Source: Manis javanica
Taxonomy: Eukaryota; Chordata; Mammalia; Pholidota; Manidae
Assembly (NCBI RefSeq): GCF_040802235.1
Contig: NC_133169.1
Location: forward strand, 42,105,034 to 42,169,033
Length of the DNA: 64,000 nucleotides
Direction: 5' to 3'
Position 1 is the stretch's first letter. Every line of letters begins with the position of its first letter. Below are positions 47,001 through 58,701 of the stretch, piece after piece. The notes below the pieces were generated by a model. That model was not told the DNA's origin, did not search any database, and saw only the letters and a program-made list of their open reading frames with translations. Both the position numbers and the translations under genes were made by a program.

Positions 47001-47913
47001 GAAACCATCAAACTCTTAGAAAAAACCATAGGCAAAAACCTCTTAGACATAAATATGAGTGACCTCTTTATGCACACATCTTCCCAGGCAAGGAAAACCA
47101 AAGCAGAAATGAACAAGGGTGGCTATTTTAAGTTGAAAAGCTTCTGTACAGCAAAAGGCACCATCAATGGAACAAAAGGTACCCTACAGTATGGGAGAAT
47201 ATATTTGTAAATCACAGATCTGATAAAGGCTTGACTTTCAAAATATATAAAGAGCTCACCCACCTCAACAAACAAAAAACAAATAATCCAATTAAAAAAT
47301 GGGCAGAGGAGCTGAATAGACAGTTCTCTAAAAAAGAAATACAGATGGCCAAAGATACATGAAAAGATGCTCCACATCGCTAATTATCAGAGAAATGCAA
47401 ATTAAAACTACAATGAGGTATCACCTCACACCAGTAAGGATGGCTGCCATCCAACAGAAAAACAACAACAAATGTTGGCGAGGCTGTGGAGAAAGGGGAA
47501 CCCTCCTACAATGCTGGTGGGAATGTAAATTAGTTCAACCATTGTGGAAAGCAGTATGGAGATTCCTCAAAATGCTCAAAATAGACTTACCATTTGACCT
47601 AGGAATTCCACTCCTAGGAATTTACCCTAAGAATGCAGCACTCAAGTTTGAAAAAGACAGATGCACCCCTGTGTTTATCACAGGACTATTTACAATAGCC
47701 AAGAATTGGAAGCAACCTAAGTCTCCATCATTAGAAGAATGGATAAAGAAGAAGTCATATATATACACAATGAAGTATTACTCAGCCATAAGAAGAAAAA
47801 AAATTCTACCATTTGCAACAACATGGATGGAGCTAGAGGGTATTATGCTCAGTGAAATAAGCCAAGCAGAGAAAGAGAAATACCAAATGATTTCACTCAT
47901 CTTTGGAGTATAA
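44095..47913 (+). pseudogene. L1 ORF2, copy 3, broken, catalytic box mutated
   Basis: The endonuclease region at 44095-44574 carries the same one-base slip as copy 2 (near 44525), with the remainder in another frame to 44861. Further pieces are 44990-45241, 45374-45637 and 45694-46050 ([13 protein letters not shown] present). At about 46180-46200 the expected FADD box reads FSAD followed by M, so a catalytic aspartate is lost, and a stop follows within a few codons. The C-terminal zinc-knuckle-like [19 protein letters not shown] is at about 47475-47530. This is the most damaged of the three composite ORF2 copies. Confidence 0.86.
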
Positions 47914-48257
47914 GAACAAAGGAAAAACTGAAGGAACAAAACAGCAGCAGAGTCACAGAACCCAAAAATGGACTAACAGTTACCAAAGGGAAAGGGACTG
48001 GGGAGCATGGGTGGGTAGGGAGGGATAAGGGGGGAAGAAGTAAGGGGGTATTAAGATTAGTATGCATAATGGGGGGTTGGGAGGAATGGGAGGGCTGTAC
48101 AACACAGAGAAGACAAGTAGTGATTCTACAACATTTTGTTATGCTGATGGACAGTGACTGTAAAGGGGTTTGTTGGGGGGGGGGACCTGGTAAATGGGAG
48201 AGCCTAGTAAAGATAATATTCTTCATGTAATTGTAGATTAATGATAACAAAAAAAAA

Positions 48258-50063
48258 GAAAGTTAGAAAAGGGGGATTACTCCCTGATAGGATCAAACTA
48301 ACTGTAAATCAATGATTAATGCATGCTTTAAATATCCATAATTTTATTCATTTAAAGGGTGTCTGATGATCAGCTATGGAAGTACATTTTTCTGATAATA
48401 TTCCTTTCTCTTAAAAAAAAAAAGCAGTTCCTGTGTGGTGATCTCCAATAAGTTCTTCACAATGGTATAAAGGGCATATCAAAGTGTGGGCAAAGGGTTT
48501 GTTTGTGTTTATACACAGGATCAAAGCCTAATTTGGTTACCCAGAAAATGAATTAAGATATGATATAAAGAAGAACTTCCAACATCAACATTCTCTGAAA
48601 GAGTTATACCAGAAGATGATCATCAAAAAACTTCAACAAAGATCCTGGCGCTGTTGCAGTTGTAGCTGCATTCATCCCACCAGTTCCTGGACTTGCCATT
48701 GGAATGAAGAAGGAGATATCTAAGCTGGCCTGTGCATATAGTGAAACCACAAATTTGACTGGATCTATACTCTCGGAACTCAACCCAGAATTAGGAGAAG
48801 TTCAAGTTACAGCGTTCCAAAATCTTGCGACTATAGACTATCTACTGTTAAAAAAACATATGGGATGTGAACAGTTCTCAGGAATGTGTTGTTTTAATTT
48901 GTCTGATTTTTCTCAAACTATTCAAATTCAGTTAGACAATATCCATCATACCATTGATAAGTTTTCACAAATGCCTAGGGTGCCTAACTTGTTTTCTTGG
49001 TTTCACTGGAGATGGCTGGTAATTGTAGGTATGCTTAGGTTATGTAGCTGTATTCATATTATGTTAATGTGTGTATGCAATTTAATTAGTAGTTTAAAAT
49101 CTATGCATGCTTATGTTACTCTATAAGAAGATATGTCAAAGAAATAATCAATCTTCCCATGTTTTCTTCCGTCTGCTACTTCTATACCTTTTCTTCTTCC
49201 TTCCTAATTACAACCCTTAAGTAGAATTCGTGTCTCATATCAAAATTACCAAGTATCATAATTCTTCCAAGTGGTAAAGATACCTCAAGACAAGTGTTGG
49301 GCATAGAAGCCAGCCACAGGGCATAAATGTGCAAAGAAGTAAAAAGCTAACCTTTTCAAAGAATATTGCTTCTCTCTCACTTACCAACTTTACTTTTCCC
49401 TGTATGGCCCCAGAAGATGACTGGTTAGCCAGAGTCGGGTAAGATTCCTCAAGGGAGGAACAACCTAAGACAGGCACAATCGCAGGGGGGCCATCAGGTG
49501 AGAAATTGGGAATCAACAGAGGTGAGCCTTAGAACTTCACCTCCCTGTTTTTAGAGAAATCTTCTGCATCCATGGATGGTTTTTTTCCCTTGTCTAGCTT
49601 GGATTAATACTTAGTCTATAGGCACACACCTGATCATCTACATTTGCCCTCTTACAGCAAACTATGTTTTCTACCTTTATTTTGCATCTACCTTCAGCAT
49701 TTTATTTAAAAAAATAATAATAATAACAATAATAATAAGGGAGAAATGTGGGATTCACATATAATTCAAGTATAAAAATCAAACGAATATTCATATTTTA
49801 CCTGACTGATTATAGTTCATTATGCGTGATCAAAACCTGAAAGTTTCTGTGATGACTGACCTTTCACTGTTCACCATTTAAGAACTTATTCTCTATGTAA
49901 GAATTTGTTCACCATGTAAGAACTTGTTTGTTATGCTTCAGGAGATTGGAGACTGTTGAGAATTAGGCTTGGAGTTGATTAATGATTGTGAATTGAGTCC
50001 TCTATACAGAATTGTATTGTTGTTAACAACCATTTTATCAATAAATATGAGATGTGCCCTCTC
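48258..50063 (+). mobile_element. ERV-derived 3' module of copy 3
   Basis: Lead-in, env TM fragment, post-env motif (about 49434-49480), an (aat)n-rich run and polypurine tract ending at 49746, and LTR U3-R at 49747-50062 ending 'gccctct' with AATAAA near 50040. Poly(A) begins directly after. This copy shows most clearly that the LTR poly(A) site is the 3' end of the composite. Confidence 0.76.
48704..49126 (+). pseudogene. ERV Env transmembrane-subunit fragment, copy 3
   Basis: A 140-codon open frame is homologous to the copy 1 and 2 fragments: KEISKLACAYSETTNLT, then FQNLATIDYLLLKKH, a loop with an extra cysteine (GCEQFSGMCCFN), the glycosylation site NLSD, FSWFHWRW and a hydrophobic anchor. 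An alanine/valine-rich hydrophobic stretch just upstream (about 48650-48700) is in the same frame. No SU is present. Confidence 0.75.
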
Positions 50064-50183
50064 AAAAAAAAAAAACCTCAGTGGGTTCCCACTGCTCAAC
50101 GACTGAAGCCCAATCACGTTATGAAGATAAACAACTCATACCTAAAAAAAAAATAAATTGGAAGGTATCTTAACTAAAAAAAA
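50064..50183 (+). mobile_element. Second-tier 3' transduction of copy 3
   Basis: After the A12 tract (50064-50075) come about 67 bp of unique sequence starting 'cctcagtgggttcccactg', a second A-run (about 50143-50151), a short unique piece with 'aaattggaaggtatcttaac' and a final A-run before the target duplication. Stacked A-runs show read-through at two or more successive donor loci. Confidence 0.72.
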
Positions 50184-50201
50184 AAAAACTCCCACCTTCT
50201 C
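50184..50201 (+). repeat. Target-site duplication, right copy, of composite L1 copy 3
   Basis: Matches 42172-42189 with one mismatch. Confidence 0.85.
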
Positions 50202-50589
50202 AAATGTCAAGGTTCTGTAAAGCTGCACAATTTCAGTTCTCTGCATCTTTATACATGCATTTTTTTTATTTTGCTTTCATTAATCTACAATTACATAAAG
50301 AAGATCATGTTTACTAGGCTCTCCCCTTCACCAAGTCCCCCCCACATACCCTTTACAGTCACTGTCCATCAGTGTAGTAAGATGCCACAGTCACTATTTG
50401 CCTTCTCTGTGCTCCACTGTCCTCCCTATGAGCTCCCACACCATGTGTACTAAACATAATACCCTTCAATCCCCTTCTGTCTCCCTCCCCACCCACCCTA
50501 CCACATGCCTCCCCTTTTGTAACCACTAGTTCCTTCTTGGAGTCTCTGAGTTTGCTGCTATTTTGTTCCTTCAGTTTTGCTTCATTGTT

Positions 50590-52882
50590 ATACTCCACAA
50601 ATGAGGGAAATCATTTTGCATTTGTCTTTCTCTGCCTGGCTTATTCCACTGAGTGTAATGTCCTCAAGTTCCATCCATGTTGTTGCAAATGGTAGGATTT
50701 TTTCTTTTTATGGCTGAATAGTATTCCATTGTGTGTATGTACCACACCTTCCTTATTTATTCATCTACTGATGAACACAGGTTGCTTCCATACCTTGGCT
50801 ACTGTAAAAAGTGCTGCAATAAACATAGGGGTGCATATGTCTTTTTGAATCTGAGAAGTTGTATTTTGGGGTTAATTCCTAGGAGTGGAATTCCTGGGTC
50901 AAATGGTATTTCTATTTTGAGTTTTTTGAGGAACCTCCATATTGCTTTCCACAATGGTTGAACTAGTAGACATTCCCACCAGCAGTATAGGACGGTTTCC
51001 CTTTCTTTGTATCCTTGCCAGGATTCGTTGTTCTTAGCCTTTTCGATGCTGGCCATCCTTACTGGTGTGAGGTGATATCTCATTGTGGTTTTAATTTGCA
51101 TTTCCCTGATTATTAGTGATGTAGAGCATCTATTCATGTGCCTTTGGCCATCTGAGTTTCTTCATTGGAGAACTGTCTCTTCATATCTCTGCCCATTTTT
51201 TAATTGGGTTATTTGATTTGCCTTTTGGGTATTGAGGGGTGCAAGTTCTTTATATATTTTGTATGTTAACCCCTTGTCAGATATGTCATTTACAAGTATA
51301 TTCTCCCTTACTGTAGGATGGCTTTTTGTCTGTTGATGGTGTCCTTTGCCGTACAGTAACTTTTTAGTTTGATGTATTCCTGTAAGTTCATTTTTGCTTT
51401 TGTTTCCCTTGCTCAAGGAGATGCGTTCAGGAAGAGGTTGCTCATGATTATATTCAGGAGATTTTTGCCTCTTTTCTTCTAAGAGTTTTATGGTTTCATG
51501 ACTTACATTCAGGTCTTTGATCCATTTTGAGTTTGCTTTGTGTATGGGGTTAAGCAATGATCCAGTTTCATTCTCTTGCATGTAGCTGTCCAGTTTTGAC
51601 AACACCAACTGTTGAAGAGGCTGTCATCACCCCATTGTATATCCATGGTTACTTTATCGTATATTAATTGAGCACATATGCTTGGGTTAATATCTGGACT
51701 CTATTCTGTTCCACTGGTCTATGTGTCTGTTCTTGTGTCAATACCAAATTGTCTTGATTACTGTGGCTTTGTAGTAGAGCTTGAAGTCAGGGAGCATAAT
51801 TCCCCCTACTTTATTCTTTCTTCTCATGATTGCTTTGTCTATTCAGGATCTTTTGTGGTTGCATATGAATTTTAGAACTATTTGCTTTAGTTTGTTGAAG
51901 AATGCTGTTGGATTGCACTGAATATATAGATTGCTTTGGGCAGGATGGCCATTTTGACAGTATTAATTCTTCCTATCCAAGATCACAGGATGTGTTTCTG
52001 TTTTTTGGTATCTTCTTTAATTTCTCTCATGAGTATCTTACAGTTTTCAGAGTATAGGTCTTTCACTTCCTTTGTTAAGTTTATTCCTCAGTATTTTATT
52101 ATTTTTGTTTCAATTGTGAAAGGAATTTTTTTCCTGATATCTCTTTCTGCTAGTTCATCATTAGTACATGGGAGTGCAACAGATTTCTGTTTGTTAATTT
52201 TCTGTCCTGCAACATTGCTGATTTCAGATATTTGATTTAGTAGTTTTGGGGTGGATTCTTTAGGGTTTTTTGAGGTATGTGATCTATTCTTGAAAATGTT
52301 TCATGTTCAGTTGAGAAGAATATGTGCCCTGTTGCTTTTGGGTGGAGTGTTTTGTAGATGTCTGTTAGGTCCATCTGTTGTAATGTGTTGTTCAGTGCCT
52401 CTGTCTCCTTACTTATTTTCTGTCTGGTTGATCTGTCCTTTGGAGTGAGTGATGTGTTGAAGTCTCCTAAAATGAATGCATCACAATTTATTTCCCGCTT
52501 TAATTCTGTTAGTACGTGTTTCACATTTTTTAGTGCTTCTTTGTTAAGTATACAGATATTTATAATGGTTATATCCTCTTGTTGGACTGACTCCTTTACC
52601 ATTATCTAATGTGTTCTTTGTCTCATTACTTTGTTTTCTGAAGTCTATTTTGTTGAATGCAAGTACTGAAATGCCTGCTTTTTCTCCATTAGTTGCATGA
52701 GATATCTTTTCCCATAACTTCAGTTTTAGTCTGTGCATGTCTTTGGGTTTGAACTGAGTCTCTTGTAGGCATTATATAGATGGGTCTTATTTTTTGTCCC
52801 TTCAGTGACTCTGTCTTTTGATTGATGCCCTCAGACCATTTACATTTAGGGAGATTATCAATAGGTATGTACTTATTGCCAT
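50590..52882 (-). pseudogene. L1 ORF2 with about 1.5-kb deletion spanning endonuclease end to RT
   Basis: From ATG 52882, endonuclease pieces run to the FSRIDHI box (about 52290). They join directly, in another frame, to the text coding KDSTPK that normally lies about 1.5 kb further on (compare 4390 and 5910 in copy 1). The join is at about 52262-52280. The RT catalytic FADD box is therefore deleted. The thumb and C-terminal regions continue to about 50590 with several stops and shifts. Confidence 0.8.
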
Positions 52883-53159
52883 TGCAGGCTTTAGATTTGT
52901 GGTTACCAAAGGTTCAAGGGTAACTTTCTTTCTGTCTCACAGTCTAACATAACTCATTCAATTCTATTACAAACACAATATAAACTTTATTTTTTCCCCT
53001 CCTTTTCTTCCTCCTCCATATTTAGTATATTAGGTGTCATATATGTACTTTTTGTCTATCCCTTGACTGACTTTTGGGTAGTTGATTTAATTTTCCATTT
53101 TTTTTAGTAATTAATTGTTCTACTTTCTTTACTATGGTTTTGTTTGTTCTGGTAACAGC

Positions 53160-53760
53160 TATTTAGCCTTAGAACAGTGTGGAGACAGTTTGTGGAAGAA
53201 GGCAAATTCTCTCAATTTTTGCTTATCTGAAAATTGTTTAAACCGTTCTTCAAATTTAAATGATAATCTTTCTGAGTAGGGTATTGTTGGTTCAAGACCC
53301 TTCTGTTTCATTACATTAGGTATATCCTGCCACTCCCTTCTGGCCTGTAACATTTTTGTTGAGAAGTCTGACGATAGTCTGATGGGTTTACCTTTGTATG
53401 TGATCTTTTTTCTCTCTCTGGCTGCTTTTCATATTCTGTCCTCATCCTTAATCTTTGCCAGTTCAAATATTGTATGTCCTGCTGTTATCTTCCTTGGGTC
53501 CTTTGTGTTGGGAGATCTGTGCTCTTCCATGGCCTGTGTGACTTTCCTTTCCCAGATTGGGGACATTTTCAATGATTATTTCTTCAGAGACCCTCTTTAT
53601 CCCTTTTCCTATTTCTTCTTCTGGTACCCTTATAATGTGAATAATGTTCCTTTTGGATTGGTCACATGGTTCTCTTAATACTCTTTCATTCATAGGGATC
53701 ATTTTTTCTCTTTCTTCCTCAGCTTCTTTGTGTTCCTGTTCTGTAATTTGTATTCCATTG
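53160..53760 (-). pseudogene. L1 ORF1 remnant of the antisense L1
   Basis: IIRVPEEE at about 53610 and LQARREWQDI at about 53340 mark the RRM and C-terminal domain, in different frames. The N-terminal coiled-coil region is badly eroded. Confidence 0.72.
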
Positions 53761-54979
53761 AGTCTCCTGTCACTCTTCTAATCTTTTAGATCCTTGCATT
53801 GTATGGTTCGGTTCAGCTATTGTATTTTTCAAAGTCCCTATGTCTGTCTTGAATAGTCTGTGAGATCTTGAATATGTTTTTGTAGCTCTGTGAGCATGTT
53901 TATGATTTTTACTTTGAAATCTTTATTGAGAAGATTGGTTATCTTGGTGTCACTCTCCTCTCTGGTGTTTTAGGGATTTTGGATTGAGCCAGGTTCTTTT
54001 GACATTTCATTCCTACTTGAATCCTATGGAATGAAAACTTTGTGTAATTCACTCCCTCTAGTGACCAGGATCTTTACTCTCTGGGGTGTTCACATTGGTT
54101 GCAGGCATGTGGCACTGGTGCCTGCTGGGATGATGGAGCTCTTCCCTGATTCATGGCCACAGTGTCTCCCTGAACTGCCAGGGCCAGTTGGACAAGCATG
54201 CAGGGAGCAGCCTTTGCATTACACCCCTTTAGCTGCTGTATTGGGTGCTTCCCTCCTGCTGACCCAGTGCCATGGCGGGGGTAGCAGCTTTGTGAGAAGG
54301 TGGCAGCCAGGAGGAAGGAGTGGATGGCAGCTTATGGTGGTGGGGGGCCTCGAGGCTGCATTGTCAGCCAGGGGGATGGAGCTACTGAAATTCCTGAAAG
54401 TTCCCATCCTGATGGGCTGAGTATGCTGGGACAATTTTGTCTACCTATCCTTCCTCCTTAGCAGCAAGCTCTGTGTAATCCTTGCCCCTTTAGCAGCCCT
54501 CTCACTGTAGGCAAGTCTTTCAATGCACCTGTCTTTGTGTTGTCCTGTAGTGGCTGTTTTTGGGTACTTGTTCTATATAAGTGGCTGGAATCTCAGTCTG
54601 CCCAAGTATTCCACCTGTCCCTGCTTTCCAACCCCTTTAATTTCCAGAGCACCATGCAATGTGGGTTCGTGGTCCTAGAGTAGATCTTCAGGGCTGGGTA
54701 TTTAGCAGTCCTGGGCTTCTACTTCTTCCCTCCTCCATTTCTGCTCCTCCTGCCTGTGTGCTGGGTTTGGAGAGAGGGCTTGGGTTCTGCCCGATTGTGG
54801 CTTTGCTACTTTACCCTTTTCCTTGAGGTCTTCTATTTTCCCCAGATGTAATGTCTGTTGCTGTTTCCTTCTGGTCACTCTTTTAAGATTAGTTGTATTT
54901 GCTATGTTTTCATGTTATATGTGGTTTTGGAGTTTTATTTCTACTTCACTTCTCATGCGACCATCTTTCCTGCTCTCCT

Positions 54980-55808
54980 CAAGGGTATTGTTTTTATAAC
55001 CATTGAATACCATTATCATATAGAAGAAATTTAATAATATCATCTATTTCTATATTTAAATTCTCCCAGTTGTCCTAATAATATTTTTTGCAGCACGTTT
55101 TTTTTTTCTTGGTCCAAAAGCCAAGAAAATAATCATGCATTGCATTTGCTTGTCATTTCCTTAGCCCCCTTTAATCTAAAACAGTTTTTACTATCACTTC
55201 TTAAAAAATTCAAAAGTTCAGTTCTGTAAAGTGTCTCATTTTCTGGATTTGTGTGATTATTTCCTTATCATTGGATTCAAGTTAAATTCCATTACCAATT
55301 TTGGTAATGGTATTGTATAGATGATGTTCTTTCCCATTTTGTCATATCAGGAGGCTCATAGTGTCAGTTTGTCCTATTGTTGGTGATGCCAACCAAGTCT
55401 CATTACTTGGTTAAAGTGATATGTAATCTATATGATGATATTCTATATTTTGACTCTAATAATTTATCCTTGCCCCCTTTTACTTGGAATCCTTGCCTGA
55501 ATTAGTGAATATGTTATCTGTTATTATCATTATTTTTAATGCTCAAATTTTCTCAAATTTGGCCAATTGAAATTGCTTTAGTGCCCTGACCACTCCATGT
55601 TTAGATACTTCCTTGCTCTTTATTACACACAATTACAGGTCGCTTTGTGCTTTTCTCCAGCCCTGTACTCAGCTTTTCCTCCAAGGATAACTGTTTCCTG
55701 TTAGTGAGAAATAATATATTTAGGAAGGAAGTTTATTGATACTGGAGAGTCATAACTTCTAGATTTTTTCAGTGGACAGATTTTGGAAACCATTGTCAGT
55801 CACTCCAT
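54980..55808. mobile_element. Possible ancient L1 3' UTR fragment in unannotated DNA
   Basis: Text near 55130-55400 ('gcattgcatttgcttgtca', 'catatcaggaggctcatag', 'attgttggtgatgccaac') resembles a 3' UTR segment shared by old mammalian L1 families, sense orientation. The rest is unassigned. Confidence 0.38.
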
Positions 55809-55880
55809 ACATCCATCTATCCATCCATCCATCCATCCATCCACTCACCCATCCATCCATCCACTCACCCATCCATCCAT
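55809..55880 (+). repeat. (ATCC)n tetranucleotide repeat with 20-bp higher-order unit
   Basis: ATCC repeats are interrupted by 'actcaccc'. The 20-mer atccatccatccactcaccc occurs twice in a row at 55831-55870 and partly afterwards. Confidence 0.95.
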
Positions 55881-56012
55881 GCACAGAGTTCATACTGATA
55901 TTTTAGTGTTATTTTTAAAAATTTGTATATTTGAAGCTTTATTTACTGTATAGAAGAAAACTAGAATACCACTTTAGGTCTTTAAAAATATTCTAATAGT
56001 GGAAAAAATTAA
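55881..56012. other. Spacer before the class II ERV LTR
   Basis: AT-rich, nothing recognised. No target duplication can be checked because the 5' end of the provirus is missing. Confidence 0.35.
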
Positions 56013-56442
56013 TGCCCCGGCCGGCGGGGAGTTCAACAAGGGCTCGAGGGGAAGTTAACCTGGATGAGAGGCAAACCAGACACAAAGAAGGAGACCAAGT
56101 CGATAGTCTGATCAAGGTCTCAAAGTTTATTCTTACAAGGTATATTATATAGGAGCTGGGAGGGGAAAACAGTCCCAGCTGAAGTGGCAAGGGTTATCTA
56201 GTTTGCTAGGATACCTAACTGAAGAATGTTCTCTGGAAAAGATCATGGGTGGGGAATTACTGAGAAAAGACAAAATGTTTTACTAAGGAGGAGATGTTAT
56301 CATGGCAGCTGCTTAATCTCTATCCCAGCGATCTAATCATAAGCTGGGTCAATTGATCTTTGTAAACGGGGCAGGCTTGAGAAATTAGAGACCTAGGCAG
56401 AAAGGGTGAGACCATTGTTTCTATGGCCTACAGCTCCCGACA
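56013..56442 (-). mobile_element. Class II ERV 3' LTR
   Basis: On the minus strand it begins TGTCGGGAGCTG and ends GGCCGGGGCA, so it has TG...CA ends and is about 430 bp long. A TATA-like tatataatata is at about 56141-56152, AATAAA is the complement of 56126-56131, and a GC-rich U5 end follows. A 3' LTR is indicated by the polypurine tract just upstream (56443-56460) and env beyond it. Confidence 0.82.
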
Positions 56443-56460
56443 TCTCCCCCTTTTTTCTTT
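56443..56460 (-). promoter_or_regulatory. Polypurine tract of the class II ERV
   Basis: The minus strand reads AAAGAAAAAAGGGGGAGA directly before the LTR TG. This is the plus-strand DNA primer site in retroviral reverse transcription. Confidence 0.8.
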
Positions 56461-56639
56461 AATAAAATAACCAGCCTAACTCAGACTGGGTCAAGGTATG
56501 TGCCTATCTTAGGTTTTATGGTTGAAGTAAATCCTTACCCGTCATGGGGCCATAGTCCTCTGTCAACCACTCCCTGTCTTAGATTGGTATTTATCATTCA
56601 ACCATATCTTACCCGTCACTGGCTACCATACTTGACTTT

Positions 56640-58150
56640 AGATCTTATGGTTTACAAGTGGGGGGCCGTCTGCAATTTCAAATAGTGCAGGTCTCTTAAG
56701 GCTTGTTGGATGAGTTTCCACATGCTGCAAAGGACACAAGGCCCTAGTAACAGCAGTAGAAGACATAAAATGCTTAGGGTTAAGAGAGGTGTGACAGCTT
56801 GCCAGACACTATTCAGGGGTTCTTTGAACATGTCGAAAGACAGACATAACTTGAATATATATATAGGTTTTAACAAACTACTAGTTAAATTGCATATACA
56901 CATTAACAATAGGAATATAGATACATAACAAAGGCAGACTTACAATTACTAGTTATATCTAATGAAATTAAGAAAACTAGTTATATAGCTTAGGCATTTG
57001 TAAAAACTTATTGACAATATGATGGATATCATCTAATTGATTTTGGGTAGTTTGAGAAAAATCAGACAAATTGAAACAGCACATTCTTGGAAACTGTTCA
57101 CATCTTACATGCTCTTTGTTCTTTTAACAGCAGACTGTCCACAGCAGTGTGATTCTGAAGCACTGCAGCTCACACTTCTCTCAGTTCTTGATTGAGTTCC
57201 GATAATACAGAAGCAGTCAAATTTTTGTTTTGCTATATGCACAGGCCAGCTTAGATATCTCTTTCTGCATTCTAATGACAAGTCCAGGAACCGGCGGGAG
57301 GGATGCAGCTGCAACTGCAACAGAGGCAGGATCTCAAAGTTTCAAGTTTTCATGACAATCAGATGGCAGAGCTAGGAGAAGATTCTTGTGCTTATATTCA
57401 GGTGGTCTTTTAGAGCAGGAAGAATGCATCCCACTTTACATACACCTTGATAGTGTGAAGAAAGGGCTTGATATGTTTTGTTATTACACAAAAATACTCA
57501 ACCATTTGGAAGTCTATATCTAGAAGACCATTTAACAATGATTGAAGAATTACAATAAGAGGGCACATGAGTACAATTAATACATACACAATCGGTAATT
57601 ATAGTAGTATTAACAGGTAAATTTAATTGGGCATCAGGAGCAAGCACTTTAGGGGGAAGTGTGATGTTTTTTGCCTGAGATATGAGTAAACACCATAGGA
57701 GAAAGTCTTATGCCTATTAAATTCTTCTTCAACAGTTCACTGATAGAGGAATTTCTTGCTACACAAAAAGATGATGTGCAACTTTTGGCTCATGAGTAGT
57801 TGTAACTACAAGTTAGGTGAGGAAAAATTATTTTCTGGAATGAGCGATATATTTAAATACACCTAATTACTCTTATACAATATGACAGGAGTTCTTTTTT
57901 GAAGCTTTTCACGAGTATAACTGCCAATATCTTCTCAGGACAAAACTGATTTATAAATATCATAATGATCACCATCTCTAACAGACCAATCAGCAATATC
58001 ATTCCATCTAAGTTTTCCTCTATCATGTGTCTATACATTTCTTCTGTAGTATGTACATACATAAGTGCCATTATTGCAAATAAAAAAAGATACTATTATT
58101 TAGTGGGCTTCAGTTTTACGTGTTTGCAATGCAGACATTAAAACACTCAG
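56640..58150 (-). pseudogene. Class II (beta-like) ERV env pseudogene
   Basis: Minus-strand translation in changing frames gives SU pieces at about 57870-58080 (around DGDHYDIYKSVLS) and about 57480-57640 (CVCINCTHVPSYC, glycosylation sites), then TM pieces at about 57000-57330 (KEISKLACAYSKT, CCFNLSDFSQT) and a hydrophobic, leucine-rich tail at about 56660-56900. TM text is clearly homologous to the fragments in the three L1 composites. Stops and shifts are frequent. Gag, pro and pol are not seen, so the provirus is truncated before 58150 or interrupted by the ERV that starts at 58702. Confidence 0.7.
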
Positions 58151-58701
58151 TAATAAAATCGAGCATTATTCCTTTTGACAGCACTTTTTAGGTAAGTATA
58201 TATCAGGTAAATAAGTCAAATTAGTCAAATATTTTCTTGATGAAGAGAAGAAATTCTACTGATATGTTCCAGGGGCCCTCTGGAAAATATCAGAGTTAAT
58301 TGAGAGGTAAAATACTTTTTAAATTTGGTCTTGGGAAGTTGTCAAAAGTTTTTAAGGCACTTGCCCAAATAGAATGATAGTTATTAAATAACACTTATTA
58401 TTTAACCAGAATGATAATAAGAAAGTTTAAAAGCAAATGCAGAAGGTTACATAGCTGTTAACAACACTTGGCTTAATCTTTTTAATATTAAGATCTCATT
58501 TTCTTAAATACTCAGACAATTCATTGAGACTTTAAGCGTAAGAAACTGTTTTAATAAAACAATTAGAGAACTCTTTGCAATCTTTCAATATTAAGAGCAG
58601 ACTAACAGTTAAAGAATACTTTGTCTTTCTAACTGAAAACAGAAGTCCAATTTTGCTGTGTTCTCGATATTAAGACTCACTTGCTTTAATTTCACGTAGC
58701 A
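58151..58701. other. AT-rich sequence between the two ERVs
   Basis: No coding pattern was recognised. It could be class II ERV sequence upstream of env or host DNA. I cannot tell. Confidence 0.35.

Larger units (their letters stand above)
42190..50183 (+). mobile_element. Composite L1 copy 3: full-length L1 + ERV module + second transduction
   Basis: In order: 5' end near 'gagtggagccaagatggcag', a 5' UTR with a single repeat unit (to 43044), ORF1 (43045-43899), ORF2 (44095-47913), a G-rich 3' UTR, an A9 tract (48249-48257), the ERV module (48258-50063), poly(A) (50064-50075), about 100 bp of extra sequence and a final A-run. The target duplication encloses all of this. It has the same L1/ERV junction as copies 1 and 2. 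Confidence 0.88.
50255..54979 (-). mobile_element. L1 (antisense) with large internal deletion in ORF2
   Basis: The 3' end is near 50257 and the 5' end near 54979 (reverse complement has 'gcaggaaagatggtcgcatg'). ORF1 remnants lie at about 53160-53760, the ORF2 start at 52882 and a 5' UTR at about 53800-54979. It lacks the ERV module, so it belongs to the plain L1 background. It is more diverged than the composites. No target duplication was resolved. Confidence 0.82.

Noticed and set aside
1949-50183. The three composites as products of segmental duplication
   Set aside because: Each has a different target-site duplication and different flanking DNA, so separate insertions fit better.
54031-54420. 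129-codon frame with an N-terminal hydrophobic part
   Set aside because: It lies in the GC-rich 5' UTR of the antisense L1, opposite the element's sense strand, and has no recognisable domain.
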